DNA of 64,000 nt from Lutibacter flavus (GCF_900188355.1 NZ_FZNX01000003.1:440832-504831); one strand, 5' to 3'. Positions 8,441 to 19,575 are shown, counted from the stretch's first letter. Translations and numbers: made by a program. The notes: a model not told the origin generated them from the sequence alone.

Positions 8441-9355
8441 CTAATCTCTTATTAATGGTATTGTTGTACATCTTAATAAACCTTCCTGCTTTCCAATTTC
8501 GGCATAGGGAACTTCTTCTACTGTAAAACCCTGTTCTCTTAGCCAATTATTCAATCTTGTAAAGTTTTTTTCGGAAACTACTACTTGATCTGATATTGAA
8601 AAAACATTTGAAAACATTTGATACATTTCATCTTTTGAAATATGAAACAAGTTTTCCATACCAAATAAGTTTACCAAATAATTATAATCTTCTTCATTTT
8701 TAAAACCCTCTTTATGAATAATTGCTTTATCCTTTCCAACAGGTTGAAAACAACAATCTAAGTGCAACGAATTATCTCTAGCTATAGTATTTGATTTAAC
8801 CAAATCAAATTCTTTAACAATTTTATTTGGAAACAGATTTTTAATAAAATTAACTCCTTTCATATTAGTTCTGGCAGTAATTATATCCTTATAATCCTCA
8901 CCTTTATAAGTGCCAATAAAAATATGATTATTCCACAGCATTACATCTCCGCCTTCAAAATGAATATCATCCGTTGTTTCAATAATTTTAGCAGGATTAA
9001 TCTGATCTAAAATATACTGTATTGCATTAATTTCTTTTTCTCTATCTGGTAAGATATTAGATTTTACCAACTTATCTTCAATAACAAATGCAATATCTCT
9101 GGAAAATATTTGATTGTAATTAGGAATTACTTTTGGCCTATAAACTTTAACATCATATTTTTTAAAAACCTTGTTTAAAGCTTCCATTTCTTGAATCATA
9201 TCTTTTTCAAGAGGATAAGTTCCTGCCTTTATATGTTCAATTGATTTAGGATCATAAGCATCTTCAACTTTTGGTATTGGACCGTTGCTTTCTGCAATTC
9301 CAAGAATAACAGCTCTAAGACGAGAAGTTTCGTCTTGAACATTCAATTTTATCAT
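8441..9355 (-). CDS. Arginine deiminase/dimethylargininase-like amidinotransferase-fold enzyme
   Basis: This 304-residue member of the amidinotransferase/arginine deiminase superfamily has all the expected catalytic parts: 'FSRDIAF' (substrate loop), 'HFEGGDVMLWNN' (Glu and Asp), 'SLHLDCCFQP' (His, about residue 198) and 'GLLRCTTIPL' (nucleophilic Cys near the C-terminus). Such enzymes act on arginine, methylarginine or similar guanidines to give citrulline plus ammonia or an amine. With CtlX directly downstream, a short path that strips nitrogen from arginine via citrulline is plausible. That pathway is an inference from order and family, and the exact substrate cannot be read from the sequence. 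Confidence 0.85.
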   Translation of the reverse strand: MIKLNVQDETSRLRAVILGIAESNGPIPKVEDAYDPKSIEHIKAGTYPLEKDMIQEMEALNKVFKKYDVKVYRPKVIPNYNQIFSRDIAFVIEDKLVKSNILPDREKEINAIQYILDQINPAKIIETTDDIHFEGGDVMLWNNHIFIGTYKGEDYKDIITARTNMKGVNFIKNLFPNKIVKEFDLVKSNTIARDNSLHLDCCFQPVGKDKAIIHKEGFKNEEDYNYLVNLFGMENLFHISKDEMYQMFSNVFSISDQVVVSEKNFTRLNNWLREQGFTVEEVPYAEIGKQEGLLRCTTIPLIRD

Positions 9356-9382
9356 ATTCTAAATATTTTTCAGTAAAAATAA

Positions 9383-9412
9383 CAAAACCTCATAAATTAA
9401 TATGAGGTTTTG
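9383..9412 (-). terminator. Terminator of gltA
   Basis: This is a perfect 12-base inverted repeat (CAAAACCTCATA / TATGAGGTTTTG) around a 6-base loop, 24 bases after the gltA stop and followed on the minus strand by T-rich sequence. It sits in the leader of the ADI-like gene and separates gltA from that operon. Confidence 0.85.
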
Positions 9413-9436
9413 TTAATATTTTAATTTTTAAATATT

Positions 9437-10723
9437 TTATCTTTTACTTTCTTCTACAAAAGGTCTAAGAGTAGCTCCTATATAAAGTTGTCGTGGTCTA
9501 CTAATTGGTTCCTTTTTAATACGCATTTCTTTCCATTGTGCAATCCAACCAGGTAATCTACCTAAAGCAAACATTGCTGTAAACATTGGTACTGGAATTC
9601 CAAGAGCTCTATATATAATTCCTGAATAAAAATCTACATTTGGATACAAATTACGAGATTTAAAATATTCATCACTTAATGCCTCTTTTGCCAATCCTCT
9701 GGCAATATCTAAAACTGGATCATCAATCCCTAAATCATTTAAAACTTCTTCTGCGGATACTTTAATTATATTAGCTCTAGGATCAAAGTTCTTATACACT
9801 CTATGTCCAAATCCCATTAAACGGAATGGATCGTTTTTATCCTTTGCCTTTTCAATATATTTTTGATAACCTCCACCATCTTCTTTTATTTCTTCTAACA
9901 TTTCAATTACTGCCTGATTGGCTCCACCATGAAGTGGTCCCCAAAGTGCTGAAATACCTGCAGAAATTGATGCAAATAAACCTGCATGAGATGAACCTGC
10001 AATTCTAACTGTTGAAGTAGAACAGTTTTGCTCGTGATCAGCATGTAAAATAAGTAACTTATTAAGTGCTTTAACCACTGTTTGGTTCATTTTATATTTT
10101 TCATTAGGAAGTTCAAACATCATTTTTAAGAAGTTTTCTACATATCCTAAAGAGTTATCTCCATAACTTAAAGGTAAGCCTTCTTCTTTTCTGTATGCCC
10201 AAGCAACTAAAACCGGAAACTTACCAAGAATTTTAACAATTGCTCTGTACATATCCTCTTCAGAATCTACATTTACACTTTTAGGATTAAATGCAGTTAA
10301 AGCACTTGTTAAAGCAGATAAAACTCCCATTGGATGGGCAGATTTAGGAAATCCATCTAAAATTTTCTTTACATCTTCATCTACCAATGCGGTTTTTTGA
10401 ATATCACTATGAAATTTTGCATTTTGTTCTTTTGTAGGTAATTCACCAAAAATTAATAAATATGCTACTTCTAAAAATTCAGATTTTTCAGCTAACTCTT
10501 CAATTGAATATCCTCTATAACGCAAAATACCTTTTTCCCCGTCTAAAAATGTAATAGCACTTTTACAAGAACTTGTATTTTTAAATCCAGCATCTAGCGT
10601 TGTAATACCACTTGTAACAGTTCTTAGAGTACTAATATCTATTGTAATTTCGTTTTCCGATCCTTTTAAAACTGGAAATTCATATTTCTTCCCTTCTACT
10701 TCTAAAGTTGCAATATTGGACAT
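9437..10723 (-). CDS. gltA: Citrate synthase
   Basis: This 428-residue protein has the length and motifs of the Gram-negative hexameric citrate synthase: 'LNKLLILHADHEQNCSTSTVR' region with the active-site His, 'LWGPLHGGANQAV', 'GFGHRVYKNFDPRA' with the second catalytic His, and 'ARPRQLYIG'-like 'SRPRQLYIGATLR' at the C-terminus. It condenses acetyl-CoA and oxaloacetate to citrate, the entry step of the TCA cycle, in the cytoplasm. It is transcribed alone between the eno terminator and its own terminator. The 180-base upstream gap is very AT-rich and I saw no clear promoter. Confidence 0.98.
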   Translation of the reverse strand: MSNIATLEVEGKKYEFPVLKGSENEITIDISTLRTVTSGITTLDAGFKNTSSCKSAITFLDGEKGILRYRGYSIEELAEKSEFLEVAYLLIFGELPTKEQNAKFHSDIQKTALVDEDVKKILDGFPKSAHPMGVLSALTSALTAFNPKSVNVDSEEDMYRAIVKILGKFPVLVAWAYRKEEGLPLSYGDNSLGYVENFLKMMFELPNEKYKMNQTVVKALNKLLILHADHEQNCSTSTVRIAGSSHAGLFASISAGISALWGPLHGGANQAVIEMLEEIKEDGGGYQKYIEKAKDKNDPFRLMGFGHRVYKNFDPRANIIKVSAEEVLNDLGIDDPVLDIARGLAKEALSDEYFKSRNLYPNVDFYSGIIYRALGIPVPMFTAMFALGRLPGWIAQWKEMRIKKEPISRPRQLYIGATLRPFVEESKR

Positions 10724-10851
10724 AGTATATATTGGGTATATTTATATTATTAATTTATTAAATTTAAGTATAGCGAATTTAATGAATTTTCAACTATTTT
10801 AAAAGAATTTTAAAAATCATTTACTAAATATGTATATATTGTTACATAAAT

Positions 10852-10881
10852 AAAAAAAGCCGAGAAAATTCTCGACTTTTT
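10852..10881 (-). terminator. Terminator of eno
   Basis: On the minus strand GTCGAGAA pairs with TTCTCGGC (one mismatch) and is followed by seven T. It lies 25-54 bases after the eno stop codon. Confidence 0.85.
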
Positions 10882-10905
10882 AATAATTCTTTATTATTTA
10901 ACGAA

Positions 10906-12294
<1,389 letters not shown>

Positions 12295-12305
12295 TTATAA
12301 TTAAA

Positions 12306-12342
12306 AAAAGCCATTAACTAGTTTAGTTAGTGGCTTTTATAT
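12306..12342 (-). terminator. Terminator of carA
   Basis: GCCATTAACTA (12310-12320) pairs with TAGTTAGTGGC (12324-12334) around a 3-base loop (one G-T pair), and T-rich sequence follows on the minus strand. It lies just after the carA stop codon. Confidence 0.88.
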
Positions 12343-12343
12343 T

Positions 12344-13450
12344 TTATACTTTTGATACTTTTATATTATCAATAAACTGATCAAATAAGTAGGAGGAATC
12401 ATGCGGTCCGGGACTAGCTTCTGGATGATATTGCACTGAAAAACAATTTTTATTTTTCATTTTCATACCTGCCAAAGTATTATCATTTAAATGAATATGT
12501 GTTACTTCAAAATCTTCATGATTCTCTACATCTTCTCGTTTCACTACAAAACCATGATTTTGAGAAGTTATTTCACCTTTTCCTGAAATAATATTTTTTA
12601 CCGGATGGTTAATACCTCTATGCCCATTATGCATTTTATAGGTTGAAATTCCATTTGCTAATGCAATTACCTGATGTCCCAAACAAATACCAAATAATGG
12701 TAAATCTTCTTTAATAATTTCTTTAGCAATTTCTTGAGCTTCTTTTAACGGATTAGGATCTCCAGGTCCGTTAGATAAAAAATAACCATCAGGGTTAAAA
12801 GTTTTCATATCCTGAAATGAAGCATTGTACGGGAAAACTTTGATATAACATCCTCGATTCGCTAAATTTCTTAATATGTTCTTTTTAATCCCAATATCTA
12901 ATGCTGATATTTTAATAGGAGCATTTTCATCTCCAAAACAATAAGTTTCTTTAGTAGATACTTTTGATGCTAATTCCAATCCTTCCATATTTGGTACAGA
13001 TTGCAATTTTTCTTTTAACATATTTAAATCAGTTTCGGTAGAAATAACAGCATTCATAGCTCCTTTATCTCTAATATATCTAACAACAGCTCTAGTATCA
13101 ATATCAGAAATTGCCATTAAGTTCTGCTTTTCAAAATAATTATCAAGAGAATCTTGGGCATTTTCCCTAGAATAATTAAAACTAAAGTTCTTACAAACTA
13201 AACCCGAAATTTTAATAGAATCTGATTCTACTTCTTCATCATTTATTCCATAGTTTCCAATATGAGCGTTGGTTGTTAACATTAGTTGACCAAAATAAGA
13301 AGGATCCGTAAATACTTCCTGATAACCTGTCATACCAGTATTATAACAGATTTCTCCAAAAGCCGTTCCGTCTCTTCCGATTGATTTCCCTTCGAAAACC
13401 GTTCCATCTGCTAATAATAAAATTGCCTTTTTTCTTTTAGTATATTTCAT
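12344..13450 (-). CDS. carA: Carbamoyl-phosphate synthase small subunit
   Basis: This 368-residue glutamine amidotransferase subunit releases ammonia from glutamine for carbamoyl phosphate, used for arginine and pyrimidine synthesis together with CarB (not in this window). The N-terminal CarA domain ('LLLADGTVFEGKSIG', 'GEICYNTGMTGYQEVFTDPSY') spans about 1-150. The class I glutaminase follows with 'FLSNGPGDP', the nucleophile in 'LFGICLGHQV' and the His-Glu pair in 'QYHPEASPGP'. It starts 20 bases after the preceding secreted-protein gene, so both may share a transcript. Confidence 0.97.
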   Translation of the reverse strand: MKYTKRKKAILLLADGTVFEGKSIGRDGTAFGEICYNTGMTGYQEVFTDPSYFGQLMLTTNAHIGNYGINDEEVESDSIKISGLVCKNFSFNYSRENAQDSLDNYFEKQNLMAISDIDTRAVVRYIRDKGAMNAVISTETDLNMLKEKLQSVPNMEGLELASKVSTKETYCFGDENAPIKISALDIGIKKNILRNLANRGCYIKVFPYNASFQDMKTFNPDGYFLSNGPGDPNPLKEAQEIAKEIIKEDLPLFGICLGHQVIALANGISTYKMHNGHRGINHPVKNIISGKGEITSQNHGFVVKREDVENHEDFEVTHIHLNDNTLAGMKMKNKNCFSVQYHPEASPGPHDSSYLFDQFIDNIKVSKV

Positions 13451-13470
13451 ATTTATACAAATAATTATTT

Positions 13471-14151
13471 TTAAAGATCTTTATTTAAAATTTTAAAACC
13501 AAACTTAAGTATTTTAATAACATCATTTTCTTTTTTATATGATAATCTTTCTTTGTCAACAAACTGCTCTATACTGTCATTATATTTATTATCTACAAAC
13601 AACTCTGTTATTCCTTTTTTATTAAGTTCTAATTTTTTAAAATCCCCATTTAATTTAACTAAGAAATTATAAATTAAATATGTTCTAGTTCTACCAACCT
13701 TACCATCCAAACGATTAATTGCCCCCTCTCTATACTCAATATCGTGCTTTTTCAAAAAAGCATTTTCTCCCTTTTCAAATAAAACCTCGTAAAATGTATT
13801 ATTAATATTCTTAAATAAGTGATTATTAATTTTAATTGAATCAATCAACGAACTTTTAAATGAAAATAATTTATCTCTTTTTATTCTACTTTCAAAAGAA
13901 TTAGTTGTAGCATTAAAATTTATATTAGAAATAATATATTTCTGATTAGCATAATATAAAACTCCTTCATTGCTGTAATTAGGGTAAAGATAGGTGTCGT
14001 TACTTAAATCCTTTAGTTCACCAACAAATTCAACTCCCTGATGAGTAATTAATCTGCTTTCAATATTCTTTATTGTTATTTTTTGTGAGTAGGAAAAATT
14101 ATAAATTAAAAAAGTAACTAAAAGAATTAAAACTCTTTTTTGAAATATCAT
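13471..14151 (-). CDS. Secreted protein of unknown function
   Basis: I do not recognise this 226-residue protein. It has a signal peptide (about residues 1-22, cleavage near 'YNFSYSQ') and no lipobox, so the product is likely periplasmic or outer-membrane associated. The mature part has no cysteine and alternates short basic and aromatic stretches. Its C-terminal half ('FYEVLFEKGENAFLKKHD', 'TYLIYNFLVKLNG', 'KKENDVIKILKFGFK') resembles the same region of the protein at 40709-41404, so the two look like distant paralogues. It lies between the rplQ terminator and carA and may be co-transcribed with carA. Confidence 0.8.
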   Translation of the reverse strand: MIFQKRVLILLVTFLIYNFSYSQKITIKNIESRLITHQGVEFVGELKDLSNDTYLYPNYSNEGVLYYANQKYIISNINFNATTNSFESRIKRDKLFSFKSSLIDSIKINNHLFKNINNTFYEVLFEKGENAFLKKHDIEYREGAINRLDGKVGRTRTYLIYNFLVKLNGDFKKLELNKKGITELFVDNKYNDSIEQFVDKERLSYKKENDVIKILKFGFKILNKDL

Positions 14152-14165
14152 AAATTCTTATATTT

Positions 14166-14199
14166 AAAAAAAGGATAAACTATAAATAGTTTATCCTTC
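14166..14199 (-). terminator. Terminator of the ribosomal super-operon
   Basis: GGATAAACTAT (14173-14183) pairs perfectly with ATAGTTTATCC (14186-14196), and the minus strand continues with seven T. It lies 25 bases after the rplQ stop. Confidence 0.9.
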
Positions 14200-14221
14200 T
14201 AAAATTATTAAAGACTTTACA

Positions 14222-14710
14222 TTAATTATCGTCTTTCTTTTCTTGTATTGTTTCAACAGACTCAGAAGCTTTTGCTTCAACAGTTTCAGCAACTTTAGAT
14301 TTACCTCTACGGGTAGTTTTCTTTTTCTTTTTACTATTAGGATTATATGAAGTATTATAATCAACTAATTCAACCATAGCCATAGGAGCATTATCTCCTT
14401 GACGGTTTCCTAATTTTATAATTCTTAAATAACCTCCTGGTCTATCTGCTACTTTTACAGAAACTTCTTTAAATAATTCTGTTACAGCAAATTTATTTCT
14501 TAAATAACTAAATACAACTCTACGGTTATGAGTAGTATCGTCTTTTGATTTTGTAATTAAAGGCTCTACGAATACTCTTAAAGCTTTAGCTTTAGCAACT
14601 GTAGTATTAATACGCTTGTGTTCTATTAATGAACAAGCCATATTAGCAAACATAGCTTTTCTATGAGCTGTTTGTCTTCCTAAGTGATTAAATTTCTTTC
14701 CGTGTCTCAT
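14222..14710 (-). CDS. rplQ: 50S ribosomal protein L17
   Basis: The protein has 162 residues and begins '[20 protein letters not shown]', the L17 signature. L17 sits next to the peptide exit tunnel of the large subunit. The core ends around residue 118; the remaining 44 residues are a Lys- then Glu-rich tail, longer than the approximately 127-residue enterobacterial protein, as is common in this phylum. It is the last gene of the alpha part of the operon, directly before a strong terminator and 35 bases after rpoA. Confidence 0.98.
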   Translation of the reverse strand: MRHGKKFNHLGRQTAHRKAMFANMACSLIEHKRINTTVAKAKALRVFVEPLITKSKDDTTHNRRVVFSYLRNKFAVTELFKEVSVKVADRPGGYLRIIKLGNRQGDNAPMAMVELVDYNTSYNPNSKKKKKTTRRGKSKVAETVEAKASESVETIQEKKDDN

Positions 14711-14745
14711 CTCTATCTTAACTTAACTAAAACCTAAGTTTTAAA

Positions 14746-15738
14746 TTAATCTTTGTCTAATTTATATTTGCTTAAATCCATTCCAAAGTTCAACCCTTTA
14801 TTGTGAACTAATTCATCTAATTCGGTTAAAGATTTTTTACCGAAATTACGGAACTTCATTAAGTCGTTTTTATTAAATGATACTAAATCACCTAAAGTAT
14901 CAACTTCAGCAGCTTTTAAACAATTAAGTGCTCTTACAGATAAATCCATATCCACTAATTTTGTTTTAAGCAACTGACGCATATGTAATGATTCCTCATC
15001 ATATGTCTCAGTTTGTGCAATTTCATCCGCCTCTAAAGTTATACGCTCGTCAGAGAATAGCATAAAGTGGTGAATTAAAATTTTGGCAGCTTCAGTTAAA
15101 GCATCCTTTGGTGCAATAGATCCATCAGTAGTAATATCAAACACTAATTTTTCATAATCAGTTTTTTGCTCTACACGAAAGTTCTCTACAGCATATTTTA
15201 CATTTTTAATTGGTGTAAAAATAGAATCTGTAAAAATTGTTCCAAGGGCTACGCCAGACTTTTTATTTTCTTCAGCAGGCACAAAACCTCTCCCTTTTTC
15301 AATAGTTATTTCGAAATCTAAAGAAACTGACTTCTCCATATTACAAATAACCAAATCATGATTTAATACTTGAAAACCAGAAATATATTTTTGTAAATCC
15401 CCTGCAGTTAACTGTTCTTTATTTGAAATTGAAATATTTACAGTTTCTCTATCAGAATCTTCAATTTGCTTCTTAAAACGAACTTGTTTTAAGTTCAAAA
15501 TTATTTCAGTTACATCTTCTACAACACCTTTAATTGTAGAAAATTCATGCTCAATACCTTCAATACGAAGTGAAGTAATTGCAAAACCTTCTAGCGAAGA
15601 TAAAAGCACTCTTCTTAAAGCATTACCAACAGTTAAACCAAATCCAGGTTCTAACGGTCTAAATTCAAATCTACCGTTAAAATCGGTAGAATCAATCATT
15701 ATTACTTTATCGGGCTTTTGAAAATTTAAAATTGCCAT
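14746..15738 (-). CDS. rpoA: DNA-directed RNA polymerase subunit alpha
   Basis: This 330-residue protein has both alpha domains. The N-terminal dimerisation domain (about 1-230) has '[26 protein letters not shown]'-type motif. The C-terminal DNA/activator-binding domain (about 245-330) has '[13 protein letters not shown]' and '[16 protein letters not shown]'. It nucleates RNA polymerase assembly. It lies between rpsD (22 bases upstream) and rplQ, as in most bacterial alpha operons. Confidence 0.99.
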   Translation of the reverse strand: MAILNFQKPDKVIMIDSTDFNGRFEFRPLEPGFGLTVGNALRRVLLSSLEGFAITSLRIEGIEHEFSTIKGVVEDVTEIILNLKQVRFKKQIEDSDRETVNISISNKEQLTAGDLQKYISGFQVLNHDLVICNMEKSVSLDFEITIEKGRGFVPAEENKKSGVALGTIFTDSIFTPIKNVKYAVENFRVEQKTDYEKLVFDITTDGSIAPKDALTEAAKILIHHFMLFSDERITLEADEIAQTETYDEESLHMRQLLKTKLVDMDLSVRALNCLKAAEVDTLGDLVSFNKNDLMKFRNFGKKSLTELDELVHNKGLNFGMDLSKYKLDKD

Positions 15739-15760
15739 AATTGAATTGGTATCTTTAAAA

Positions 15761-16366
15761 TTATTTAGAATATAATTCTACTATTAATTGTTCCTTAATG
15801 TTTTCTGGAATTTGAATTCTTTCAGGTACACTAACAAAATTTCCTTGCTTAGTATCTGAATTCCAAGTAAGCCATTCATAAACATCATTTCTATTTGCTA
15901 AAGAATCTTCTATAGCAACTAATGATTTAGATTTTTCTCTTACGGCCACAACATCTCCAGCATTTAAAGAAAATGAAGGTATATTTACTAACTCTCCATT
16001 TACAGTTATATGTCTATGTGAAACTAATTGACGAGCACCACTACGACTGCGAGAAATCCCTAATCTATAAACAACGTTGTCTAAACGAGATTCACAAAGT
16101 TGTAATAAAATTTCACCAGTTACACCAGTAGATGCAGATGCTTTTTTAAATAAGTTAGAGAATTGTCTCTCTAATATACCGTAAGTATATTTTGCTTTTT
16201 GCTTTTCAGCTAATTGCATAGCGTATTCAGATTTTTTTCCTCTACGTCTATTATTACCATGTTGTCCTGGAGGATAATTTCTTTTTTCAAAAGATTTATC
16301 TTCTCCAAAGATCGCTTCGCCAAATTTACGAGCAATTTTTGTTTTTGGTCCTGTATATCTTGCCAT
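15761..16366 (-). CDS. rpsD: 30S ribosomal protein S4
   Basis: This 201-residue S4 protein binds the 16S rRNA 5' domain early in small-subunit assembly. It begins '[17 protein letters not shown]' and carries the S4 RNA-binding domain at about residues 92-155 ('[20 protein letters not shown]', '[15 protein letters not shown]'). The N-terminal zinc cysteines of some S4 proteins are absent. In other bacteria S4 represses its own operon by binding mRNA; the 87-base structured gap before this gene could be such a site here. Confidence 0.98.
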   Translation of the reverse strand: MARYTGPKTKIARKFGEAIFGEDKSFEKRNYPPGQHGNNRRRGKKSEYAMQLAEKQKAKYTYGILERQFSNLFKKASASTGVTGEILLQLCESRLDNVVYRLGISRSRSGARQLVSHRHITVNGELVNIPSFSLNAGDVVAVREKSKSLVAIEDSLANRNDVYEWLTWNSDTKQGNFVSVPERIQIPENIKEQLIVELYSK

Positions 16367-16381
16367 TTCTTTTAAATTAAT

Positions 16382-16431
16382 GATAGGGATTATGAATTAA
16401 GGCTTATCCTTCGATAATCTAAAATCCTATC
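16382..16431 (-). promoter_or_regulatory. Candidate structured leader of rpsD
   Basis: In the 87-base gap between rpsK and rpsD, GATAGGGATT (16382-16391) is complementary to AATCCTATC (16423-16431) with one bulged base. A small inner hairpin (AAGG at 16399-16402, CCTT at 16408-16411) lies between them. The outer stem closes 15 bases upstream of the rpsD start. S4 autoregulation at such leaders is known elsewhere; that this is one is an inference. Confidence 0.4.
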
Positions 16432-16453
16432 GGTTAAAATATTATTTAATTAA

Positions 16454-16837
16454 TTATACTCTTCTTCTTTTTGGAGGTCTACAACCATTATGTGGTAATG
16501 GAGTAACGTCAATAATTTCAGAAACTTCAATTCCTAAATTGTGAATTGATCTAATTGCCGATTCACGTCCGTTACCAGGCCCTTTTACATAAACTTTCAC
16601 TTTTCTCATACCTGCTTCATGTGCTACTTTTGCACAATCTTCAGCAGCTAATTGAGCAGCATAAGGAGTGTTCTTTTTAGAACCTCTAAATCCCATTTTT
16701 CCAGCTGATGACCAAGAAATTACATCACCTCTTTTATTTGTAAGTGAAATAATAATATTGTTGAACGAAGCTGTGATGTGTGCTTCACCAACTGCCTCAA
16801 CAATAACTTTACGTTTTTTAGTACTTGCTTTCGCCAT
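16454..16837 (-). CDS. rpsK: 30S ribosomal protein S11
   Basis: This 127-residue S11 of the small-subunit platform lines the mRNA exit near the anti-Shine-Dalgarno helix. Diagnostic stretches are '[20 protein letters not shown]', '[19 protein letters not shown]', '[14 protein letters not shown]' and the C-terminal '[12 protein letters not shown]'. The gene starts 11 bases after rpsM. Confidence 0.99.
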   Translation of the reverse strand: MAKASTKKRKVIVEAVGEAHITASFNNIIISLTNKRGDVISWSSAGKMGFRGSKKNTPYAAQLAAEDCAKVAHEAGMRKVKVYVKGPGNGRESAIRSIHNLGIEVSEIIDVTPLPHNGCRPPKRRRV

Positions 16838-16848
16838 AATCTTAGTTA

Positions 16849-17223
16849 TTATTTAGTTGCTTTTTTCTTATTAGCTACAGTTTTACGTTTACCTTTTCTA
16901 GTTCTAGAATTATTTTTGGTTCTTTGACCTCTTAAAGGTAATCCTGATCTATGACGAATACCTCTATAACATCCAATATCCATTAATCGCTTAATGTTTA
17001 ATTGAATTTCTGAACGTAATTCACCTTCAATTGTTAAAGTACCAACAGCTTCACGAATATCGTGAATCTCTTCATCAGTCCAATCTTGAACTTTAGTGCT
17101 TTCGTCAACTTTTGCTTCAGCTAAAATTTCTTTAGCTTTACTCCTACCAATTCCAAAAATATATGTTAATGCAATAACACCTCTTTTGTTTTTTGGAATA
17201 TCAATACCTGCTATTCTTGCCAT
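16849..17223 (-). CDS. rpsM: 30S ribosomal protein S13
   Basis: This 124-residue S13 of the small-subunit head makes bridges to the large subunit. The N-terminus '[20 protein letters not shown]' and the basic C-terminal '[19 protein letters not shown]' are typical. It is positioned between rpmJ (2 bases upstream) and rpsK. Confidence 0.99.
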   Translation of the reverse strand: MARIAGIDIPKNKRGVIALTYIFGIGRSKAKEILAEAKVDESTKVQDWTDEEIHDIREAVGTLTIEGELRSEIQLNIKRLMDIGCYRGIRHRSGLPLRGQRTKNNSRTRKGKRKTVANKKKATK

Positions 17224-17225
17224 AA

Positions 17226-17342
17226 CTATCCTTGTCTTTGTTTAAATCTAGGATTCTTTTTATTGATTACATATAATCTGCCTTTTCTACGCACAATTTT
17301 GCACTCGGCACTTCTCTTTTTTACTGATGTTCTAACTTTCAT
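17226..17342 (-). CDS. rpmJ: 50S ribosomal protein L36, zinc-free type
   Basis: This 38-residue ORF begins ATG at 17340-17342 and ends with TAG at 17226-17228. The translation starts '[14 protein letters not shown]' and ends 'NPRFKQRQG', which is unmistakably L36. The usual C-x2-C-x12-C-x4-H zinc ribbon is reduced to a single cysteine, so this is the zinc-independent form. It fits exactly between infA (13 bases upstream) and rpsM (2 bases downstream), its standard place. Confidence 0.97.
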   Translation of the reverse strand: MKVRTSVKKRSAECKIVRRKGRLYVINKKNPRFKQRQG

Positions 17343-17355
17343 CGGTTTATATACT

Positions 17356-17571
17356 TTAATATCTGTAAGTAATTCTTGCTTTTGTTAAATCGTAAGGACT
17401 CATTTCCAACTTCACCTTATCTCCAGGTAATAATTTAATATAATGCATACGCATTTTACCTGAAATATGTGCTGTTACAATATGTCCGTTTTCCAACTCT
17501 ACACGAAACATTGCATTAGACAATGCTTCTGTAATTGTTCCATCTTGTTGTATTGCTGGTTGCTTAGCCAT
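17356..17571 (-). CDS. infA: Translation initiation factor IF-1
   Basis: This 71-residue single S1/OB-fold protein occupies the A site of the 30S subunit during initiation. Motifs are '[20 protein letters not shown]', '[23 protein letters not shown]' region and 'RITYRY' at the end. Its ATG shares one base with the secY stop codon (TAATG), so the two are translationally coupled. Confidence 0.99.
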   Translation of the reverse strand: MAKQPAIQQDGTITEALSNAMFRVELENGHIVTAHISGKMRMHYIKLLPGDKVKLEMSPYDLTKARITYRY

Positions 17572-18905
17572 TATGCTACTGATTTTCTTTTAGTTCCCTT
17601 TTTCATTAATCCATCATAATGACGATTTAATAAATGAGAGTTAATTTGTTGTATCGTATCAATTGCAACACCAACCATAATTAGCAATGACGTTCCACCA
17701 TAAAATAATGCCCAAGATTGTGTCAATCCAAATTTAACAACAATAGCTGGTAAAATTGCAACTATTGCTAAGAACAATGATCCTGGGAATGTTATTAAAG
17801 ATAAGATACGGTCTAACATTTCAGCAGTATCTTTACCTGGTCTTATACCCGGAACAAAACCACCGCTTCTCTTTAAATCATCAGCCATTTTATTTGTAGG
17901 TATGGTAATTGCAGTATAAAAATAACTAAAAATTATAATTAAGAATGCAAATAATAGATTATACCACAATCCAAACATATTAGAAAATTCTATACCAATA
18001 GATTTAATCGTTTCATTTTCAGATCTAGCCAATAAAGCAGGAGCAAACATAATTGCTTGTGCAAAAATAATTGGCATAACACCTGAAGAGTTCAATTTTA
18101 ACGGTAAATAATCTCTTGCTCCAGAAACATTCTTAATATTTCCAGCAACCGTTTTTCTAGCATATTGAACTGATATTCTTCGAACCGCTGTAACTAAGTA
18201 AACACATACTAAAATTACTAAGAACCATAATATAACTTCAATCAACATCATTATCATACCTCCATTAGATGCCGTAACTTTCGAAACCGCCTCTTGAATA
18301 AAAGATCCTGGAAAACGAGCAATAATACCAATCATAATTAATAATGAAATACCATTACCAATACCCTTATCTGTAATTTTTTCACCCAGCCACATTGCAA
18401 ATATTGTTCCGGCCGTTAAAATTACCATAGAAGTTATCCAAAACATACTTCCACTAATATAAAATGCAGAAGAAGGTATTAATTGGTAAATATTAGTAAT
18501 ATACGCAGGCCCTTGAACCATTGTAATTGCTATAGTTAACCAACGCGTAATTTGATTAATCTTTTTTCTACCACTTTCACCATCCTTTTGAAGTTTCTGT
18601 AAATAAGGAACCGCAATTCCCATTAACTGAACAACAATAGAAGCAGAAATATAAGGCATAATACCTAAAGCTACAATAGATGCTTGAGCAAATGCTCCAC
18701 CAGTAAACATATCTAGTAAACCTAAAATACCTCCTCCACTTGTTTGATTTTGAAGAGCAGCCTGAGCTACAGTAATGTCAATACCTGGAAGTGGAACTTG
18801 AGCAGCAAAACGATATATAGCCATAAACCCAAGTGTTAATAGAATCTTATTTCTAAGTTCTTCTATACTCCAAATGTCTTTAATGGTTTGAATAAATTTT
18901 TTCAT
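17571..18905 (-). CDS. secY: Protein translocase subunit SecY
   Basis: This 444-residue inner-membrane channel of the Sec machinery has about ten hydrophobic helices. Recognisable motifs are '[10 protein letters not shown]'-like '[11 protein letters not shown]', the plug region '[16 protein letters not shown]', '[23 protein letters not shown]', '[11 protein letters not shown]'-like '[17 protein letters not shown]' and the cytoplasmic loop '[14 protein letters not shown]'. It exports secreted proteins, including the signal-peptide proteins in this window. Encoded 10 bases after rplO and overlapping infA by one base. Confidence 0.99.
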   Translation of the reverse strand: MKKFIQTIKDIWSIEELRNKILLTLGFMAIYRFAAQVPLPGIDITVAQAALQNQTSGGGILGLLDMFTGGAFAQASIVALGIMPYISASIVVQLMGIAVPYLQKLQKDGESGRKKINQITRWLTIAITMVQGPAYITNIYQLIPSSAFYISGSMFWITSMVILTAGTIFAMWLGEKITDKGIGNGISLLIMIGIIARFPGSFIQEAVSKVTASNGGMIMMLIEVILWFLVILVCVYLVTAVRRISVQYARKTVAGNIKNVSGARDYLPLKLNSSGVMPIIFAQAIMFAPALLARSENETIKSIGIEFSNMFGLWYNLLFAFLIIIFSYFYTAITIPTNKMADDLKRSGGFVPGIRPGKDTAEMLDRILSLITFPGSLFLAIVAILPAIVVKFGLTQSWALFYGGTSLLIMVGVAIDTIQQINSHLLNRHYDGLMKKGTKRKSVA

Positions 18906-18915
18906 CTAATTGAGA

Positions 18916-19368
18916 TTATAACGTTTCAGCTGTACCACCAGCATTTTCGATTGCAGTTTTAGCAGTTGCCGTAAATTTATGAACTGTTACATTTAATTTT
19001 GCTTTTAACTCACCATTACCTAATATTTTAACTAGATCATTTTTACGAGCTAAACGATTTTCTACTAATACATCGAATGTAACCGAATCCTTAATTTTAC
19101 CATTATCAACCAATTCTTGAAGTTTATGTAAATTTACACCTACATATTCTTTACGATTAATATTTGTAAAACCAAACTTTGGTACACGTCTTTGTAATGG
19201 CATTTGACCACCTTCAAATCCTATCTTTCTAGAATAACCTGAACGTGACTTAGCCCCTTTATGACCTCTTGCAGCCGTACCTCCTTTACCAGAACCTTGT
19301 CCTCTACCAATTCTTTTTCCTTGGCCCTTAACTGATCCTGCAGCAGGTTTTAAGTTATTTAATGTCAT
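18916..19368 (-). CDS. rplO: 50S ribosomal protein L15
   Basis: This 150-residue L15 has the glycine- and basic-rich N-terminal arm 'RIGRGQGSGKGGTAARGHKG' that threads into 23S rRNA, then 'GFEGGQMPLQRRVPKFGF'. It is a late-assembly large-subunit protein located between rpmD and secY as in the standard spc operon. Confidence 0.99.
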   Translation of the reverse strand: MTLNNLKPAAGSVKGQGKRIGRGQGSGKGGTAARGHKGAKSRSGYSRKIGFEGGQMPLQRRVPKFGFTNINRKEYVGVNLHKLQELVDNGKIKDSVTFDVLVENRLARKNDLVKILGNGELKAKLNVTVHKFTATAKTAIENAGGTAETL

Positions 19369-19381
19369 CTTATATAAAATG

Positions 19382-19564
19382 TTATTTAACTTCTTCTACA
19401 GAAATTAAGTGTTTAACTGTATTTACCATTCCAAGGATAGCCGGAGTAGCCTCATGTTCCACCACTTGATTCAACTTACGTAAACCTAAAGCCTCCAAAG
19501 TTCTTTTTTGGTTCTGAGGACGTCTAATTTGACTTTTTACTTGTGTTACTTTTATTTTTGCCAT
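19382..19564 (-). CDS. rpmD: 50S ribosomal protein L30
   Basis: This 60-residue L30 has the typical 'KIKVTQVKSQIRRPQNQKRT' start and 'LGLRKLNQVVEHEATPAILG' core. It is encoded 11 bases downstream of rpsE. Confidence 0.98.
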   Translation of the reverse strand: MAKIKVTQVKSQIRRPQNQKRTLEALGLRKLNQVVEHEATPAILGMVNTVKHLISVEEVK

Positions 19565-19575
19565 CTCTCCTTGTT

